Shown here in pieces: positions 48,783 to 57,065 of a stretch of DNA of 64,000 bases (position 1 is its first letter; every line of letters starts with the position of its first letter). The DNA lies in the NCBI RefSeq assembly GCF_009909185.1, contig NZ_JAAAMV010000004.1:1-64000 (forward strand). The letters are read 5' to 3'. This stretch comes from Paenibacillus glycinis (GTDB taxonomy: Bacteria > Bacillota > Bacilli > Paenibacillales > Paenibacillaceae). The notes under the pieces were generated by a model. It saw only the letters and a list, made by a program, of their open reading frames with translations. It ran no database searches and had not been told where the DNA came from. The position numbers and the translations under genes were made by a program.

Positions 48783-49640
48783 ATGCCAACCTACATGGAC
48801 AATATGATCAGTCCGCTGCCCATGCGTCTGTACGATAACGTCATCGATGTCAAGAAGCTGCGCGTGCAGTCGCTCCTGATCCGCAATGCCGGGCATTTGC
48901 CAGGGCGCATCCAACAGAGGGCCGACGCGTCGTTCGGCTATTGGGCGTTCGTCTACGTCGGCGCCGGGCGGGGCTATTATCAGGCGGGGAGCGGCGCGCG
49001 CCAATCCGTGGAAGCCGGATCGATGTTCTGCCTGTATCCCGGCGAGGTATTCCAATACGGACCGGAGGAAGGCGGATTCTGGGACGAATATTACTTCACC
49101 CTGGAAGGGGAACGGGTGCGGGAGTGGCTCTCGAGCTGGTACGAGCAACCGGAGTCCGTCAAATTCGCCGGCACGGACGAGAGCTTCTTCAGCAAGATCG
49201 AGCTGATCTTCGGGCTGCTCGAGAGCGCGGTGCCCGCGAACCTGGACCGCGCCGCCCTCGCCTTGGAATCGCTGCTTTTCGATATGTCGCTGCGCTTCCG
49301 AGAGCCGGACACGAGCAGCCGCTCCATCTTCGTTCACCGTCTCCTCGACGACTTGGCCGGCACCGTCTACGGGAAGCCGAACGGCGGCGAGATCGCCGCG
49401 AGGCATCATATCTCCGTCCCGACGCTGCGGCGCATCGTCCACGAATATACCGGCTACCCGCTCGGGGAGTTCGTCCATCGCCTGAAGGTGGCCGAGGCGA
49501 AGAAGCTGCTGCTGAACACGGACAAAACGGTCATGGAAATCGCCGGGCTGCTGGGCTACTCCGATATGTTTTATTTTTCCCGGCTGTTCAAGAAATTCAC
49601 GGACGCCGCGCCGACGACGTACCGCTCGCGGATGGGTTAG
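48783..49640 (+). CDS. AraC-family transcriptional regulator
   Basis: 285 residues from ATG 48783 (ten bases behind GGGAG; an ATG at 48774 is too close). A cupin sensor domain (FVYVGAGRGYYQAGSG...GSMFCLYPGEVFQYGP) precedes the AraC double helix-turn-helix (HHISVPTLRRIVHEYTGYPLGEF and LGYSDMFYFSRLFKKFTDAAPTTYRS). It probably binds the sugar processed by the divergent dehydrogenase/isomerase operon and activates it. Confidence 0.92.
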   Translation: MPTYMDNMISPLPMRLYDNVIDVKKLRVQSLLIRNAGHLPGRIQQRADASFGYWAFVYVGAGRGYYQAGSGARQSVEAGSMFCLYPGEVFQYGPEEGGFWDEYYFTLEGERVREWLSSWYEQPESVKFAGTDESFFSKIELIFGLLESAVPANLDRAALALESLLFDMSLRFREPDTSSRSIFVHRLLDDLAGTVYGKPNGGEIAARHHISVPTLRRIVHEYTGYPLGEFVHRLKVAEAKKLLLNTDKTVMEIAGLLGYSDMFYFSRLFKKFTDAAPTTYRSRMG

Positions 49641-49680
49641 GCGGACTGCCCCGCAATGCGGCTGCCTTCAATACACCGGA

Positions 49681-49764
49681 AATGAAAAACGCATCGCCCG
49701 GAAGCGGTCGGGCAACCCGGCCAGAGGGTTGTTCCGATTGCTGCTGGGCGATGCATGTCATTTT
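49681..49764 (+). terminator. Long two-tier hairpin, terminator or structured RNA
   Basis: Outer arms GCATCGCCC/GGGCGATGC (plus flanking AATGA/TCATT) enclose an inner hairpin CAACCC-GGCCAGA-GGGTTG. It begins 40 bp after the AraC-type gene and ends in ATTTT. It probably terminates that gene, although it is larger than usual. Confidence 0.55.
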
Positions 49765-49857
49765 GGCATCGATTACGGCTGTCAATTCGCGCCAGGCGCG
49801 AATTCATCCTTCGGCGTCCGACGGATGGCTCTCGGATCGTCGTCGGAGCCGATCCGG

Positions 49858-50445
49858 CTAATCCCGCTCCACCAGATTGCGCTGCAAGTAATGCTCCAGC
49901 GTGTTCGCGATCTCGAACACGGTATGCGCGAGATCATAGTTCTCGAAAGCATGCTCGCAGCTTGGCTGATACGCGATCGCCGCGGCATACTGGTCCATTT
50001 TGAACTGCAGGATGGCCGGATCGATGCCCGCGTCCCGCTGGCGCTGCTCCACCGTGCGCCGGTCGGCGTAGATGAACAGCCGGATGACCCTGTCGCCGTA
50101 CTGCTCCTTCAGCAGCTGCGCGCCTTCGGGATTAAGCACGAGGTAGATGCTGCCGCCTTCGCGCAGGCTCTGCTCGATGTCCGCGCCCCGCAGGCCGTAA
50201 CGGCTTTCGTTCATGCGGATGCTTTCGATAAAATCGCCCGCGCGTTCGAACTGCTCGTAGAGCTCCGGGGTAATGAAGTGGTAATCCTGTCCGTTCGCTT
50301 CGCCCGGCCGGGGCTTGCGCGTCGCGTACGAGATCACCTTGGCGATGCCGAGCGTGGCGCCGACGCTGTCCGCCACCGTCTTGCGTCCGGACCCGTCCGG
50401 TCCCGTAAATACGAATAACAGCCTGCGATCCGATCCTTCGTTCAT
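49858..50445 (-). CDS. Guanylate-kinase-like protein with altered P-loop
   Basis: 195 residues. GMP-binding features are those of guanylate kinase: SYATRKPRPGEANGQDYHFI, SRYGLRGADIEQSL and a basic lid ADRRTVEQRQRDAG. The P-loop reads GPDGSGRKT where guanylate kinases have GPSGxGKxT, so the invariant Lys is Arg21, with Lys one place later. It may be a paralogue with changed activity; an essential gmk would be expected elsewhere in the genome. ATG behind GGGAGG. Divergent from the secreted protein gene. Confidence 0.8.
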   Translation of the reverse strand: MNEGSDRRLLFVFTGPDGSGRKTVADSVGATLGIAKVISYATRKPRPGEANGQDYHFITPELYEQFERAGDFIESIRMNESRYGLRGADIEQSLREGGSIYLVLNPEGAQLLKEQYGDRVIRLFIYADRRTVEQRQRDAGIDPAILQFKMDQYAAAIAYQPSCEHAFENYDLAHTVFEIANTLEHYLQRNLVERD

Positions 50446-50531
50446 CGTCTCAGCCTCCCTGAAATCGTGCTTTGGCGTACCCGCCGACCTGCGCGATCGA
50501 CGCAATCGGCAATTTCCGTTCGCTGTTCGCC

Positions 50532-50560
50532 TTGACTATATATCGGGAATCGGCTATATT
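50532..50560 (+). promoter_or_regulatory. Sigma-A promoter for the secreted coiled-coil gene
   Basis: TTGACT, 17-bp spacer, TATATT. Transcription would start near 50567, giving a leader of about 118 nucleotides that contains a terminator (50601-50642) before the start codon at 50685. Confidence 0.7.
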
Positions 50561-50572
50561 TTATAAAAACAT

Positions 50573-50608
50573 ATGTTCGCGGTTCACTTACGACGGAAGC
50601 ACCCGTAA
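50573..50608 (+). other. Possible 11-codon leader peptide
   Basis: ATG followed by ten codons and TAA encodes MFAVHLRRKHP. Two adjacent Arg codons (CGA CGG) precede the stop, which falls inside the 5' arm of the terminator. No ribosome binding site is visible, so translation is doubtful. Confidence 0.3.
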
Positions 50609-50642
50609 GCAAGGCATTCGATGCCTTTCTTGCGGGTTTTTT
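50601..50642 (+). terminator. Leader terminator / attenuator
   Basis: CCCGTAAGCAAGGCA-TTCGA-TGCCTTTCTTGCGGG followed by six T residues, plus strand only. The nearest plus-strand gene upstream ends at 49640, and a promoter lies just before it, so it acts on the leader of the gene at 50685. Confidence 0.75.
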
Positions 50643-50684
50643 GCGTTCCCGGAGCGTTCCGCGGCGAAGGAGGAAGTTTTACGT

Positions 50685-51518
50685 ATGATAAAGTCTATGA
50701 GATTGCGCGCGTTTTCATCCATGCTGCTTGCACTGCTTGCCTTCACCCTGCTCGTCCCGGGCGCGGTCTCGGCCGCCTCGGTCTCGATTACCCAGACCGC
50801 GCAGGCCGCGCTCGCCAAGCATATCGCCGCGGCGCCCGCCGCCATGAAGGACAAGCTGAATGCCCAGTACAGCAGCCTGCAATCCAATCAGCGGCAAGAG
50901 AATACGCTGGACGGGCAGTACAAGACGCTGCACGCGAGCAACGCCGCGGCGCTGGATGCCGTGAACAAGCGCATCAAGCTGATCGACGCCGACAAGATTA
51001 GCCGGCTGACCAACGAACTGAACGCGACGCGCGCGCGTTATCAGCCCCTGCTGACGCTCTACACCTCGCTGAATAAGCAAATCGCCGACGCGCGGAAGCT
51101 CAAGTTGAAGGAGCTTACCTCCATGCTGACCACGCAAGCGGAGTTGATGAAGCCGGCGACGCAGCTGGCGCGCGAGGATATCCGCGTCCGCGAGGCCGCG
51201 CTCAAGGCGGCCAAGGCCGCGACCGCCGCGACCGTCAAGGCGCTCAAGACGAGCCTCGCCGCCATCACCCCGCTGCATGCGCAGACGAAGACCGCCCAGT
51301 CCGTCGTTTCCGGCGCGAAGAAGAGCCTCCCTGACGTCGTGAAGACGATGAATGCCTGCGTCAAGAGCGATTCCCACGACGGTACGCTTCAATCGCTGAC
51401 GACGCTCGTCGCTTCATCCAAAGGCATCATCGACCAGAAATCGCGCATCGTCGGATACGAAAATCAGATTACGGCCATCATTAACAAAGTGAACGCGCAA
51501 ATCCCTTCCAAATCCTAA
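50685..51518 (+). CDS. Secreted coiled-coil protein of unknown function
   Basis: 277 residues from ATG 50685 behind AAGGAGG. A signal peptide (MLLALLAFTLLVPGAVSAAS) is followed by an almost wholly helical, Ala/Lys/Leu-rich protein with heptad-like spacing (IKLIDADKISRLTNELNATR and so on). One lone Cys lies near residue 223. No named domain. It precedes a LysM/GH18 hydrolase gene by 100 bp, so a role at the cell wall is conceivable. Confidence 0.8.
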   Translation: MIKSMRLRAFSSMLLALLAFTLLVPGAVSAASVSITQTAQAALAKHIAAAPAAMKDKLNAQYSSLQSNQRQENTLDGQYKTLHASNAAALDAVNKRIKLIDADKISRLTNELNATRARYQPLLTLYTSLNKQIADARKLKLKELTSMLTTQAELMKPATQLAREDIRVREAALKAAKAATAATVKALKTSLAAITPLHAQTKTAQSVVSGAKKSLPDVVKTMNACVKSDSHDGTLQSLTTLVASSKGIIDQKSRIVGYENQITAIINKVNAQIPSKS

Positions 51519-51619
51519 GCCGTTCCCCCGGCGCAAACGTCTGACATGTAGGCTCGAAGCCGCGAATACCTTATTAAAGGCGTTTTACAGCTTCGGTTGC
51601 GGAGGGGGAGAGAACGGTT

Positions 51620-52909
51620 ATGCAGATTCATGTCGTGCAGGCAGGACAGACGCTCTACCGGTTGTCGCAGGCTTACGGCGTTCCCATCGACGATATCGCG
51701 TCCGCCAATGAACTATCGCCCGAACAGACGCTGGTGATCGGACAGGCTCTGGTCATTCCCATCGTCGGACGTTATTATGACGTCGCTCCCGGAGATACGC
51801 TGGCTTCCATCGCCGCCCAATTCGGATCGACCGCGGGCAGGCTTGCTTCCGTCAACGACATCGGGCAAGGAACGCAGCCGCGCGTCGGGACAAGGCTCTA
51901 TATCCCGCCCATGCCGAAGCGGAAGGCTTACGTGAACGCGTACCTCGATTCGTTCGGCGCGACGCCTTCCGCCGCGCTGACGGAATCTGCGCGTCAGGCC
52001 GCTCCGCATCTGACTTACTTGGCTCCGTCCAGCTTCCGCGTTCAGCGCGACGGCAGCCTGCAGCCGCCTCCGCTCGGGGACCTCCCTGGGATCGCCGCGA
52101 AGCAGCGCGCCGCGATGATGCTGGCCGTCACCAACCTGGACGGAGATCAATTCAGCGACGAACTCGGGCATGCCATACTAAGCGACTCATCGCTGCAGGA
52201 CACGCTGATCGCGAATATCGTCAAGACGGCCAAAGACTTGGATTTCCGCGACGTCCATTTCGATCTGGAGCATCTCTATCCGGGAGACCGCGAGCCCTAC
52301 AACCGGTTCCTGCGCAAGGCCGCAATCCCCATTCATGCCGCCGGTCTCACCATGTCCACCGCGCTTGCGCCCAAGACCAGCGCAACCCAAGAAGGCGCCT
52401 GGTATTCCGCGCACGATTATAGGGCGCATGGCGAGATTGCGGACTTCGTCGTTATCATGACCTACGAATGGGGCTACAGCGGCGGTCCGCCGATGGCGGT
52501 GTCTCCGATCGGCCCGGTCCGGACCGTGCTGGAATACGCGCTCACCGAGATGCCCGCCGGGAAAATCCTGATGGGCCAGAACCTATACGGTTATGACTGG
52601 ACGCTGCCTTACGTGTCCGGCGGCCCGATTGCCAAGGCGCTCAGCCCGCAGGCCGCCATTGCGCTTGCGAGAACGCGGAATGCGGAGATTCTCTACGACG
52701 CGACGGCTCAAGCGCCGTATTTTACGTACTGGGACGACAAGGTCAAGGAACACCGGGTCTGGTTCGAGGACGCCCGTTCGATCCAAGCCAAATTCGATTT
52801 GTTGAAAGAATTGAAGCTGCGCGGCATCAGTTATTGGAAGCTCGGACTCAGCTTTCCGCAGAACTGGCTCCTGCTCGAGGACAACTTCGATACGGTGAAG
52901 TTGCTTTGA
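51620..52909 (+). CDS. LysM-GH18 spore cortex/wall hydrolase, YaaH/SleL type
   Basis: 429 residues. Two LysM modules at about 2-47 (HVVQAGQTLYRLSQAYGVP) and 52-95 (YDVAPGDTLASIAAQFGST) bind peptidoglycan. The GH18 barrel follows, with catalytic Glu217 in DVHFDLEHLYPG and a conserved MTYEWGYSGGPP. Relatives are N-acetylglucosaminidases acting on spore cortex during germination. No signal peptide, as in SleL/YaaH, which are placed on the spore by the mother cell. ATG behind GGAGGGGGAG. Confidence 0.93.
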   Translation: MQIHVVQAGQTLYRLSQAYGVPIDDIASANELSPEQTLVIGQALVIPIVGRYYDVAPGDTLASIAAQFGSTAGRLASVNDIGQGTQPRVGTRLYIPPMPKRKAYVNAYLDSFGATPSAALTESARQAAPHLTYLAPSSFRVQRDGSLQPPPLGDLPGIAAKQRAAMMLAVTNLDGDQFSDELGHAILSDSSLQDTLIANIVKTAKDLDFRDVHFDLEHLYPGDREPYNRFLRKAAIPIHAAGLTMSTALAPKTSATQEGAWYSAHDYRAHGEIADFVVIMTYEWGYSGGPPMAVSPIGPVRTVLEYALTEMPAGKILMGQNLYGYDWTLPYVSGGPIAKALSPQAAIALARTRNAEILYDATAQAPYFTYWDDKVKEHRVWFEDARSIQAKFDLLKELKLRGISYWKLGLSFPQNWLLLEDNFDTVKLL

Positions 52910-52972
52910 ATGCCACACGCAAAACAGCGATTTCGGGCTTCCTGACCTTCGTCGCCGACTGAATACGATCCT

Positions 52973-53011
52973 AGGCAGTTACGGACGGACGACGTCCTGA
53001 CTGCCTTTTTT
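52973..53011 (+). terminator. Intrinsic terminator of the LysM-GH18 gene
   Basis: AGGCAGTTACGGA - loop - TCCTGACTGCCT followed by TTTTT. Confidence 0.85.
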
Positions 53012-53117
53012 GTTCGCCCATATATGTCCGCAGCGCATCCGATGAATTTTACGGCAATCGGATCAAAGTGAGTCAATACCGTATTGCGCGCCTACCTTTA
53101 CGGCTGGGTTCGCAAGG

Positions 53118-53168
53118 TTGACAAGAGACTCATTTACTGTTAATCTTCGAATAGTTAATTAATTAACT
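53118..53168 (+). promoter_or_regulatory. marR promoter with 16-bp palindromic operator
   Basis: TTGACA (53118-53123), 17 bp, TAATCT (53141-53146). The predicted start point falls at the perfect palindrome AGTTAATTAATTAACT (53153-53168), an ideal position for autorepression. A near-copy lies before the SDR gene. The rest of the 52910-53227 gap holds only the preceding terminator. Confidence 0.65.
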
Positions 53169-53227
53169 GTTTATCGTCAGTTCCTATTCATGCACGAAAT
53201 CGCGTCATTTGCGGCAGAGGAGGTTTT

Positions 53228-53671
53228 ATGAGCGAGAAATGGAATCCATTCGAACAACCCGCCTTGACGGTCGACGTTTTTCTGACGCTGTATAAGACCA
53301 ATCATCATCTGGTTCGACAGCTGGAGGAACGTCTGGCGAGCTTCGACCTGACGCTTGGCCGGTGGTGCCTGCTGGTAGCGCTCCGCTCCGGCGATAGGCC
53401 GATGCTCCCATCCGAGCTTAGCGACGACCTCGCGGTAACGAGAGCGAACATCAGCAATTTATTGAACGCGCTGGAGAAGGCTGGCCGGATCGAGCGGGAA
53501 TTCGATCCTACGAACAGAAGAAGAATTCTGGTTCGATTGACGTCCGAAGGCCACCGTCTCATTACCGACGTATGGCCGGTCTATGAACGCACGATCGCCG
53601 GAAATATCGGCGAAAGGCTTACCGTTCAGGAGCAGGAACAACTAAAGGGACTGCTGAAAAAACTGTATTGA
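53228..53671 (+). CDS. MarR-family transcriptional regulator
   Basis: 147 residues. Winged helix: LGRWCLLVALRSGDRPMLPSEL, DDLAVTRANISNLLNALEKAG and the wing REFDPTNRRRILVRLTSEGHRL. Dimeric repressors of this family release DNA when a ligand or oxidant binds. ATG behind AGAGGAGG. It probably represses itself and the SDR gene 140 bp downstream through matching operators. Confidence 0.93.
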   Translation: MSEKWNPFEQPALTVDVFLTLYKTNHHLVRQLEERLASFDLTLGRWCLLVALRSGDRPMLPSELSDDLAVTRANISNLLNALEKAGRIEREFDPTNRRRILVRLTSEGHRLITDVWPVYERTIAGNIGERLTVQEQEQLKGLLKKLY

Positions 53672-53716
53672 CGACTGTTCCATCGCCTTTCGATGAAAGG
53701 GCGGTGACCGGACTTT

Positions 53717-53732
53717 GATTAATTAATTAACT
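53717..53732 (+). promoter_or_regulatory. Second MarR-type operator before the SDR gene
   Basis: GATTAATTAATTAACT matches the palindrome in front of marR at 14 of 16 bases and contains the same TTAATTAATTAA core. CTATTAAATAG follows directly. Confidence 0.6.
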
Positions 53733-53812
53733 ATTAAATAGCTAATATAAGCGGCGTATTCCGTTCACGAAGCTTAGACTCATACACACACCAAAAGGAG
53801 ATGTTATACGAC

Positions 53813-54559
53813 ATGTATAAAGACAAGGTAGCGATTATCACGGGCGGCAGCGGCGGTATCGGATTGGCGGCGGCTCGATTGCTCGCCTCGAAAGGCGCGA
53901 AGGTGCTGATTACCGGGCGCAGAACAAGCGTATTGGACGTGATCGCCGCCAGTCATCCGAACATCGAAGGCTTCGCGGCGGATGCCGCCGATCCGGAAGC
54001 GGCCGCCCGGACGGTCGCCGCGGCCATCGAGCGCTGGGGACGACTCGATATCGTCGTCAACAACGCGGGCAGCGGCGCGATTCAGCCGCTCGCGACGGTG
54101 AACGCGCAAGCGATTAACGATATTTTCGCCGTGAATGTCGCGGGACCGACGCTGCTTGCCGCGGCCGCCCTGCCGCATCTGGAGAAGAGCAAAGGCACGA
54201 TCATCAACATCTCCAGCACCTTCGGAAGCAAGGCGGCCCCCGAGCTGTCGCTCTACTCGGCGAGCAAGGCGGCCGTGGAACAGCTGACGCGGTGCTGGTC
54301 GCTCGAGCTCGCGCCGAAGGGCATTCGCGTGAACGCGATCGCCTCCGGGCCGGTCGAGACGGAGTTCCTGCGCGATCGCATGAAGCTCTCCGACGAGCAG
54401 ATCGCCGCGGTCAAGGAGCAGGAGGTTCAATCCATCCCTCTCGGGCGCAGAGGGGTGCCGGATGACGTGGCGCGCTGGATCGCGCACTTGGCCGATCCCG
54501 AGGCGGACTGGATCACGGGGCAAATCATCGCGGTCGACGGCGGGCTTACGATCGCCTGA
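53813..54559 (+). CDS. Short-chain dehydrogenase/reductase
   Basis: 248 residues from ATG 53813; an ATG at 53801 touches the AAAGGAG. NAD(P) motif TGGSGGIG, NNAG motif in VVNNAGSGAI, catalytic Ser/Tyr/Lys in INISSTFG and YSASKAAVEQL, and the family ending ITGQIIAVDGGLTIA. Arg after the first beta strand pair (TGRR) suggests NADPH. Classical SDR; substrate unknown. Likely the target of the upstream MarR protein. Confidence 0.93.
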   Translation: MYKDKVAIITGGSGGIGLAAARLLASKGAKVLITGRRTSVLDVIAASHPNIEGFAADAADPEAAARTVAAAIERWGRLDIVVNNAGSGAIQPLATVNAQAINDIFAVNVAGPTLLAAAALPHLEKSKGTIINISSTFGSKAAPELSLYSASKAAVEQLTRCWSLELAPKGIRVNAIASGPVETEFLRDRMKLSDEQIAAVKEQEVQSIPLGRRGVPDDVARWIAHLADPEADWITGQIIAVDGGLTIA

Positions 54560-54601
54560 CGCCGTGCCGTCATTGATGAGTTGCGAAGCGCGAATCGCCG
54601 C

Positions 54602-54775
54602 CGTATGGCTGCGTGACGGCGAGAAGCATGCTCGCGTTTACGATGATGTACACCACCGTACTTGGCTGCATGATGGCAAGAAGCGCAGGCGCGTCCGCGA
54701 TGATGAACTACCCGCGTATTAGCCGCGCGACGGCAAGAAGTACGGCGCCGTTCGCGATGTTTCATTTGCTGTCGT
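54602..54775. repeat. 57-bp tandem repeat, three copies
   Basis: GGCTGCGTGACGGCGAGAAG at 54607 recurs in diverged form at 54664 and 54721, a 57-bp period. Since 57 is a multiple of three, frames stay open for part of it, but no start signal is present. It begins about 45 bp after the SDR stop. The rest of 54776-55150 shows a terminator and the PspC leader only. Confidence 0.8.
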
Positions 54776-54889
54776 AAGACTGCGTGTTGTGGAGAAATAC
54801 ACCGCGCGCTCGCCACGACGCGAGTCCGCATAAGGCGGAACTCGTCCGAAGAACGCTGCGTGCACGGCGCGATAGCGCATGATCATTAC

Positions 54890-54919
54890 AGGAGCTGCCC
54901 CAAGGGCGGCTCCTTTTGT
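54890..54919 (+). terminator. Intrinsic terminator
   Basis: GGAGCTGCCC-CAA-GGGCGGCTCC followed by TTTTG. It lies 330 bp after the SDR gene, beyond the 57-bp repeats, and probably ends that transcript. Confidence 0.8.
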
Positions 54920-55150
54920 TTGGGCGTCGACAAGCCGCGCTTCGACGATCGGCGCTTGCTTGCCAGGCATTCCGGGCCGCCTCAGGTCGTAGTCGTTCCC
55001 CGCCTTAAGGCCAGACTCCAAAACCGCCGCTGGACCGTTTCGGGAAGGTGCCGCTCCCTTTACACTAAGGATATCGGTTGACACCATAACAAGGACGCTA
55101 ACAAGGCAGCAGAAATCGTAATCAAACCATCCGCAAAGGAGAGAATTTTC

Positions 55151-55375
55151 ATGAAAAAGCTCTATCGTTCCACATTGGACCGCAAATTGACCGGCCTTGC
55201 CGGCGGGATCGGCCAATGGCTCGGCGTCGATGCCACCATCGTCAGACTCTTGCTCCTGATCTCCGGGGTATTCAGCCTCGGCGCCACGCTGCTGGTCTAC
55301 ATCGTGGCCAGCGTGCTGGTACCGAAAGCGCCCTTCGAGGTCCTGAGCCCCGATCCGTTGCGTTATTACGGTTGA
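55151..55375 (+). CDS. PspC-domain membrane protein
   Basis: 74 residues. The PspC motif LYRSTLDRKLTGLAGGIGQWLGVD is followed by one membrane segment (TIVRLLLLISGVFSLGATLLV, continuing YIVASVLVP). In phage-shock systems PspC anchors or signals membrane stress. ATG behind AAAGGAG. 54 bp ahead of the PspA-like gene, so co-transcribed. Confidence 0.93.
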   Translation: MKKLYRSTLDRKLTGLAGGIGQWLGVDATIVRLLLLISGVFSLGATLLVYIVASVLVPKAPFEVLSPDPLRYYG

Positions 55376-55429
55376 TCGTTCACGCAGTCGACGCAATGCC
55401 TAAACTCACTATCCTAGGAGATGAACGCA

Positions 55430-56140
55430 ATGGGAATTTTTAACCGCTTGTTCAATATAACGCAGGCCGCGGCCAACGAGCTGCTCGATAAACTGGAAGA
55501 CCCGGCCATGATGATGAATCAGTACGTCCGCCGCATGCAGGACGAAATCGCGAACGCGCAGCACGAGCTGCTCAAGCAGGAGGCGCTCGCCAAAGGCCTG
55601 CAGCAGCAGGCGCACGAAGCGTCCGTCCTGGCGGACCAATATGAAAAGACCGCCTTGGAGGCCATGAGAGCCGGCCAAGAAGCGCATGCCCGCGAGGCGC
55701 TGACGGCCAAACTGCATTACGAGGAGAAGGCAAAGGAATACGGCACCTGGCACGACAACGCCAAACGGCAAATTGCCGAGCTCGCGATCCGGCTGGAAAC
55801 GGCCAAAGCCGAGCTGCCGCAGCTGTTGAAGAAACGCGACGAGCTGATCAACCGCATGCAGCAGGCCGCGGCCAAATCCCGCACCTCCATGCCGAGCTTC
55901 AGCGCGGGTCCTGCCGTGCTCGACGGCGGCAGCGCCTCGCGCGGCTTCCAGCGCATGGAAGAAAAAATCGCGCTGTGGGAAGCCCATCTCGAAGCTTCCC
56001 GGAGCCCGTACGCGACGCAAACATACGGCGCTCCTTACGGCGGCCCGGTATCCGCCGGCACGGCGAACCCGGCAAAAGCCTCGCTCGTCGACGAACAGCT
56101 CGAGCTGCTTCGCAAAAAGCTGCCGACGGATTCCGAGTAA
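55430..56140 (+). CDS. PspA/IM30 (ESCRT-III-like) membrane-stress protein
   Basis: 236 residues from ATG 55430; an ATG nine bases earlier abuts the AGGAG. An N-terminal amphipathic helix (MGIFNRLFNITQAAANELLD) and long coiled coil (MMMNQYVRRMQDEIANAQHELLKQEALAKG) are typical of PspA/LiaH. These proteins coat damaged membrane from the inside. The C-terminal 60 residues are Gly/Pro-rich with a final helix. Operon with the PspC-like gene. Confidence 0.92.
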   Translation: MGIFNRLFNITQAAANELLDKLEDPAMMMNQYVRRMQDEIANAQHELLKQEALAKGLQQQAHEASVLADQYEKTALEAMRAGQEAHAREALTAKLHYEEKAKEYGTWHDNAKRQIAELAIRLETAKAELPQLLKKRDELINRMQQAAAKSRTSMPSFSAGPAVLDGGSASRGFQRMEEKIALWEAHLEASRSPYATQTYGAPYGGPVSAGTANPAKASLVDEQLELLRKKLPTDSE

Positions 56141-56241
56141 GCCTTGCGCATAGTCGCCGTTTCTTTCGAACCGCGCAAAAACCTGTGCGAACGCGCGGGT
56201 TTTATGCAGGATAATGCAAGCGCAGCGGCGTCACGAAAACC

Positions 56242-56286
56242 AAAAACAGCCCGGCCCCGTTCAACCGAACGGGCCGGGCTGTTTTA
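56242..56286. terminator. Bidirectional terminator
   Basis: AACAGCCCGGCCCCGTTC-AACC-GAACGGGCCGGGCTGTT, with T runs on both strands (one bulged C). It serves the PspA-like gene and the convergent gene at 56307. Confidence 0.92.
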
Positions 56287-56306
56287 TTCGTGCGTATCCG
56301 CGGAGC

Positions 56307-56813
56307 TTACAGCAGGAAGAACCCTTCCTCATGCAAATACTGCTCCGCTTCCTCGTAAGTTTCCAGGACCATCTCCAAATTGGCGCCGGCGTACACGTAC
56401 CAGAGGTCGTCCTCGTGCTTCAAGGTCAGCGTTTGCTTATCCGCGCCGTGCCACACGGTCGTCGACGCGCTCCCCCTGCCGCCTCCGCGGGAAGAAGCCG
56501 ACGTTTTCTTGGACGCGACGGCCGGCTCGGGCTCGCGCACCGACAAGGAACGGATCGCCTCCTCCACCAGCTTGCGCAAGGCCGGCTCGTCGTAATCGCG
56601 AATGTTCACGAAGCCCTTGTCGTCCATATCGTAACCGCTCAGATGACCGGCATAAATAAATCCGTTGCCGTTAGGATGAAGATGAAACGCGACGTTTTTC
56701 TTGTCGTAGAGGCTCTCCTCGTACTGGTAATTGACGCGGCCGAGCGACACGTCCTTTCGGCTGAGCTCGGGAAAGGACTCCAATATCGTAAGCTTCTGTT
56801 CGAAACTAAGCAT
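56307..56813 (-). CDS. Hypothetical protein
   Basis: 168 residues, soluble, no signal peptide. The N-terminal 95 residues (LSFEQKLTILESFPELSRKDVS...GFIYAGHLSGYDMDDKGFVNIRDY) and the C-terminal 50 (TLTLKHEDDLWYVYAGANLEMV...EQYLHEEGF) flank a low-complexity Ser/Gly/Arg linker near 100-115, so it has two parts. I do not recognise a family. ATG behind GGAGG; convergent with the PspA-like gene. Confidence 0.8.
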   Translation of the reverse strand: MLSFEQKLTILESFPELSRKDVSLGRVNYQYEESLYDKKNVAFHLHPNGNGFIYAGHLSGYDMDDKGFVNIRDYDEPALRKLVEEAIRSLSVREPEPAVASKKTSASSRGGGRGSASTTVWHGADKQTLTLKHEDDLWYVYAGANLEMVLETYEEAEQYLHEEGFFLL

Positions 56814-56986
56814 AATCGCCTCCGGATAACGGTTATAGAATTGCCTGTGATTATACCATAGCCGCCCGCATAAACCAAAACCTTACAATCCAATGCGACA
56901 GCCATGCCGCGGTAAGTTTTCATACGACGGTTGTGACGCGTTAGAAACCAATACGGCAAATCATAGCGTCGCGTTACATTCCGCTG

Positions 56987-57013
56987 CGACATTTTATGTC
57001 GTACCGGCCGGTA
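56987..57013. promoter_or_regulatory. Two adjoining palindromes
   Basis: CGACAT-TTT-ATGTCG (56987-57001) is followed at once by TACCGGCCGGTA (57002-57013). They lie about 55 bp ahead of the zinc-ribbon gene and may be operators. No clear -35/-10 pair fits. Confidence 0.35.
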
Positions 57014-57065
57014 TACACTGGAACTGCACCTACCACTGTACAACGAAACGAGGGTCGCCAATCCA

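Noticed and set aside
54427-54831. Minus-strand frame encoding 19-residue repeats
   Set aside because: Periodicity comes from the 57-bp DNA repeat; His/Arg-rich product without start signal.
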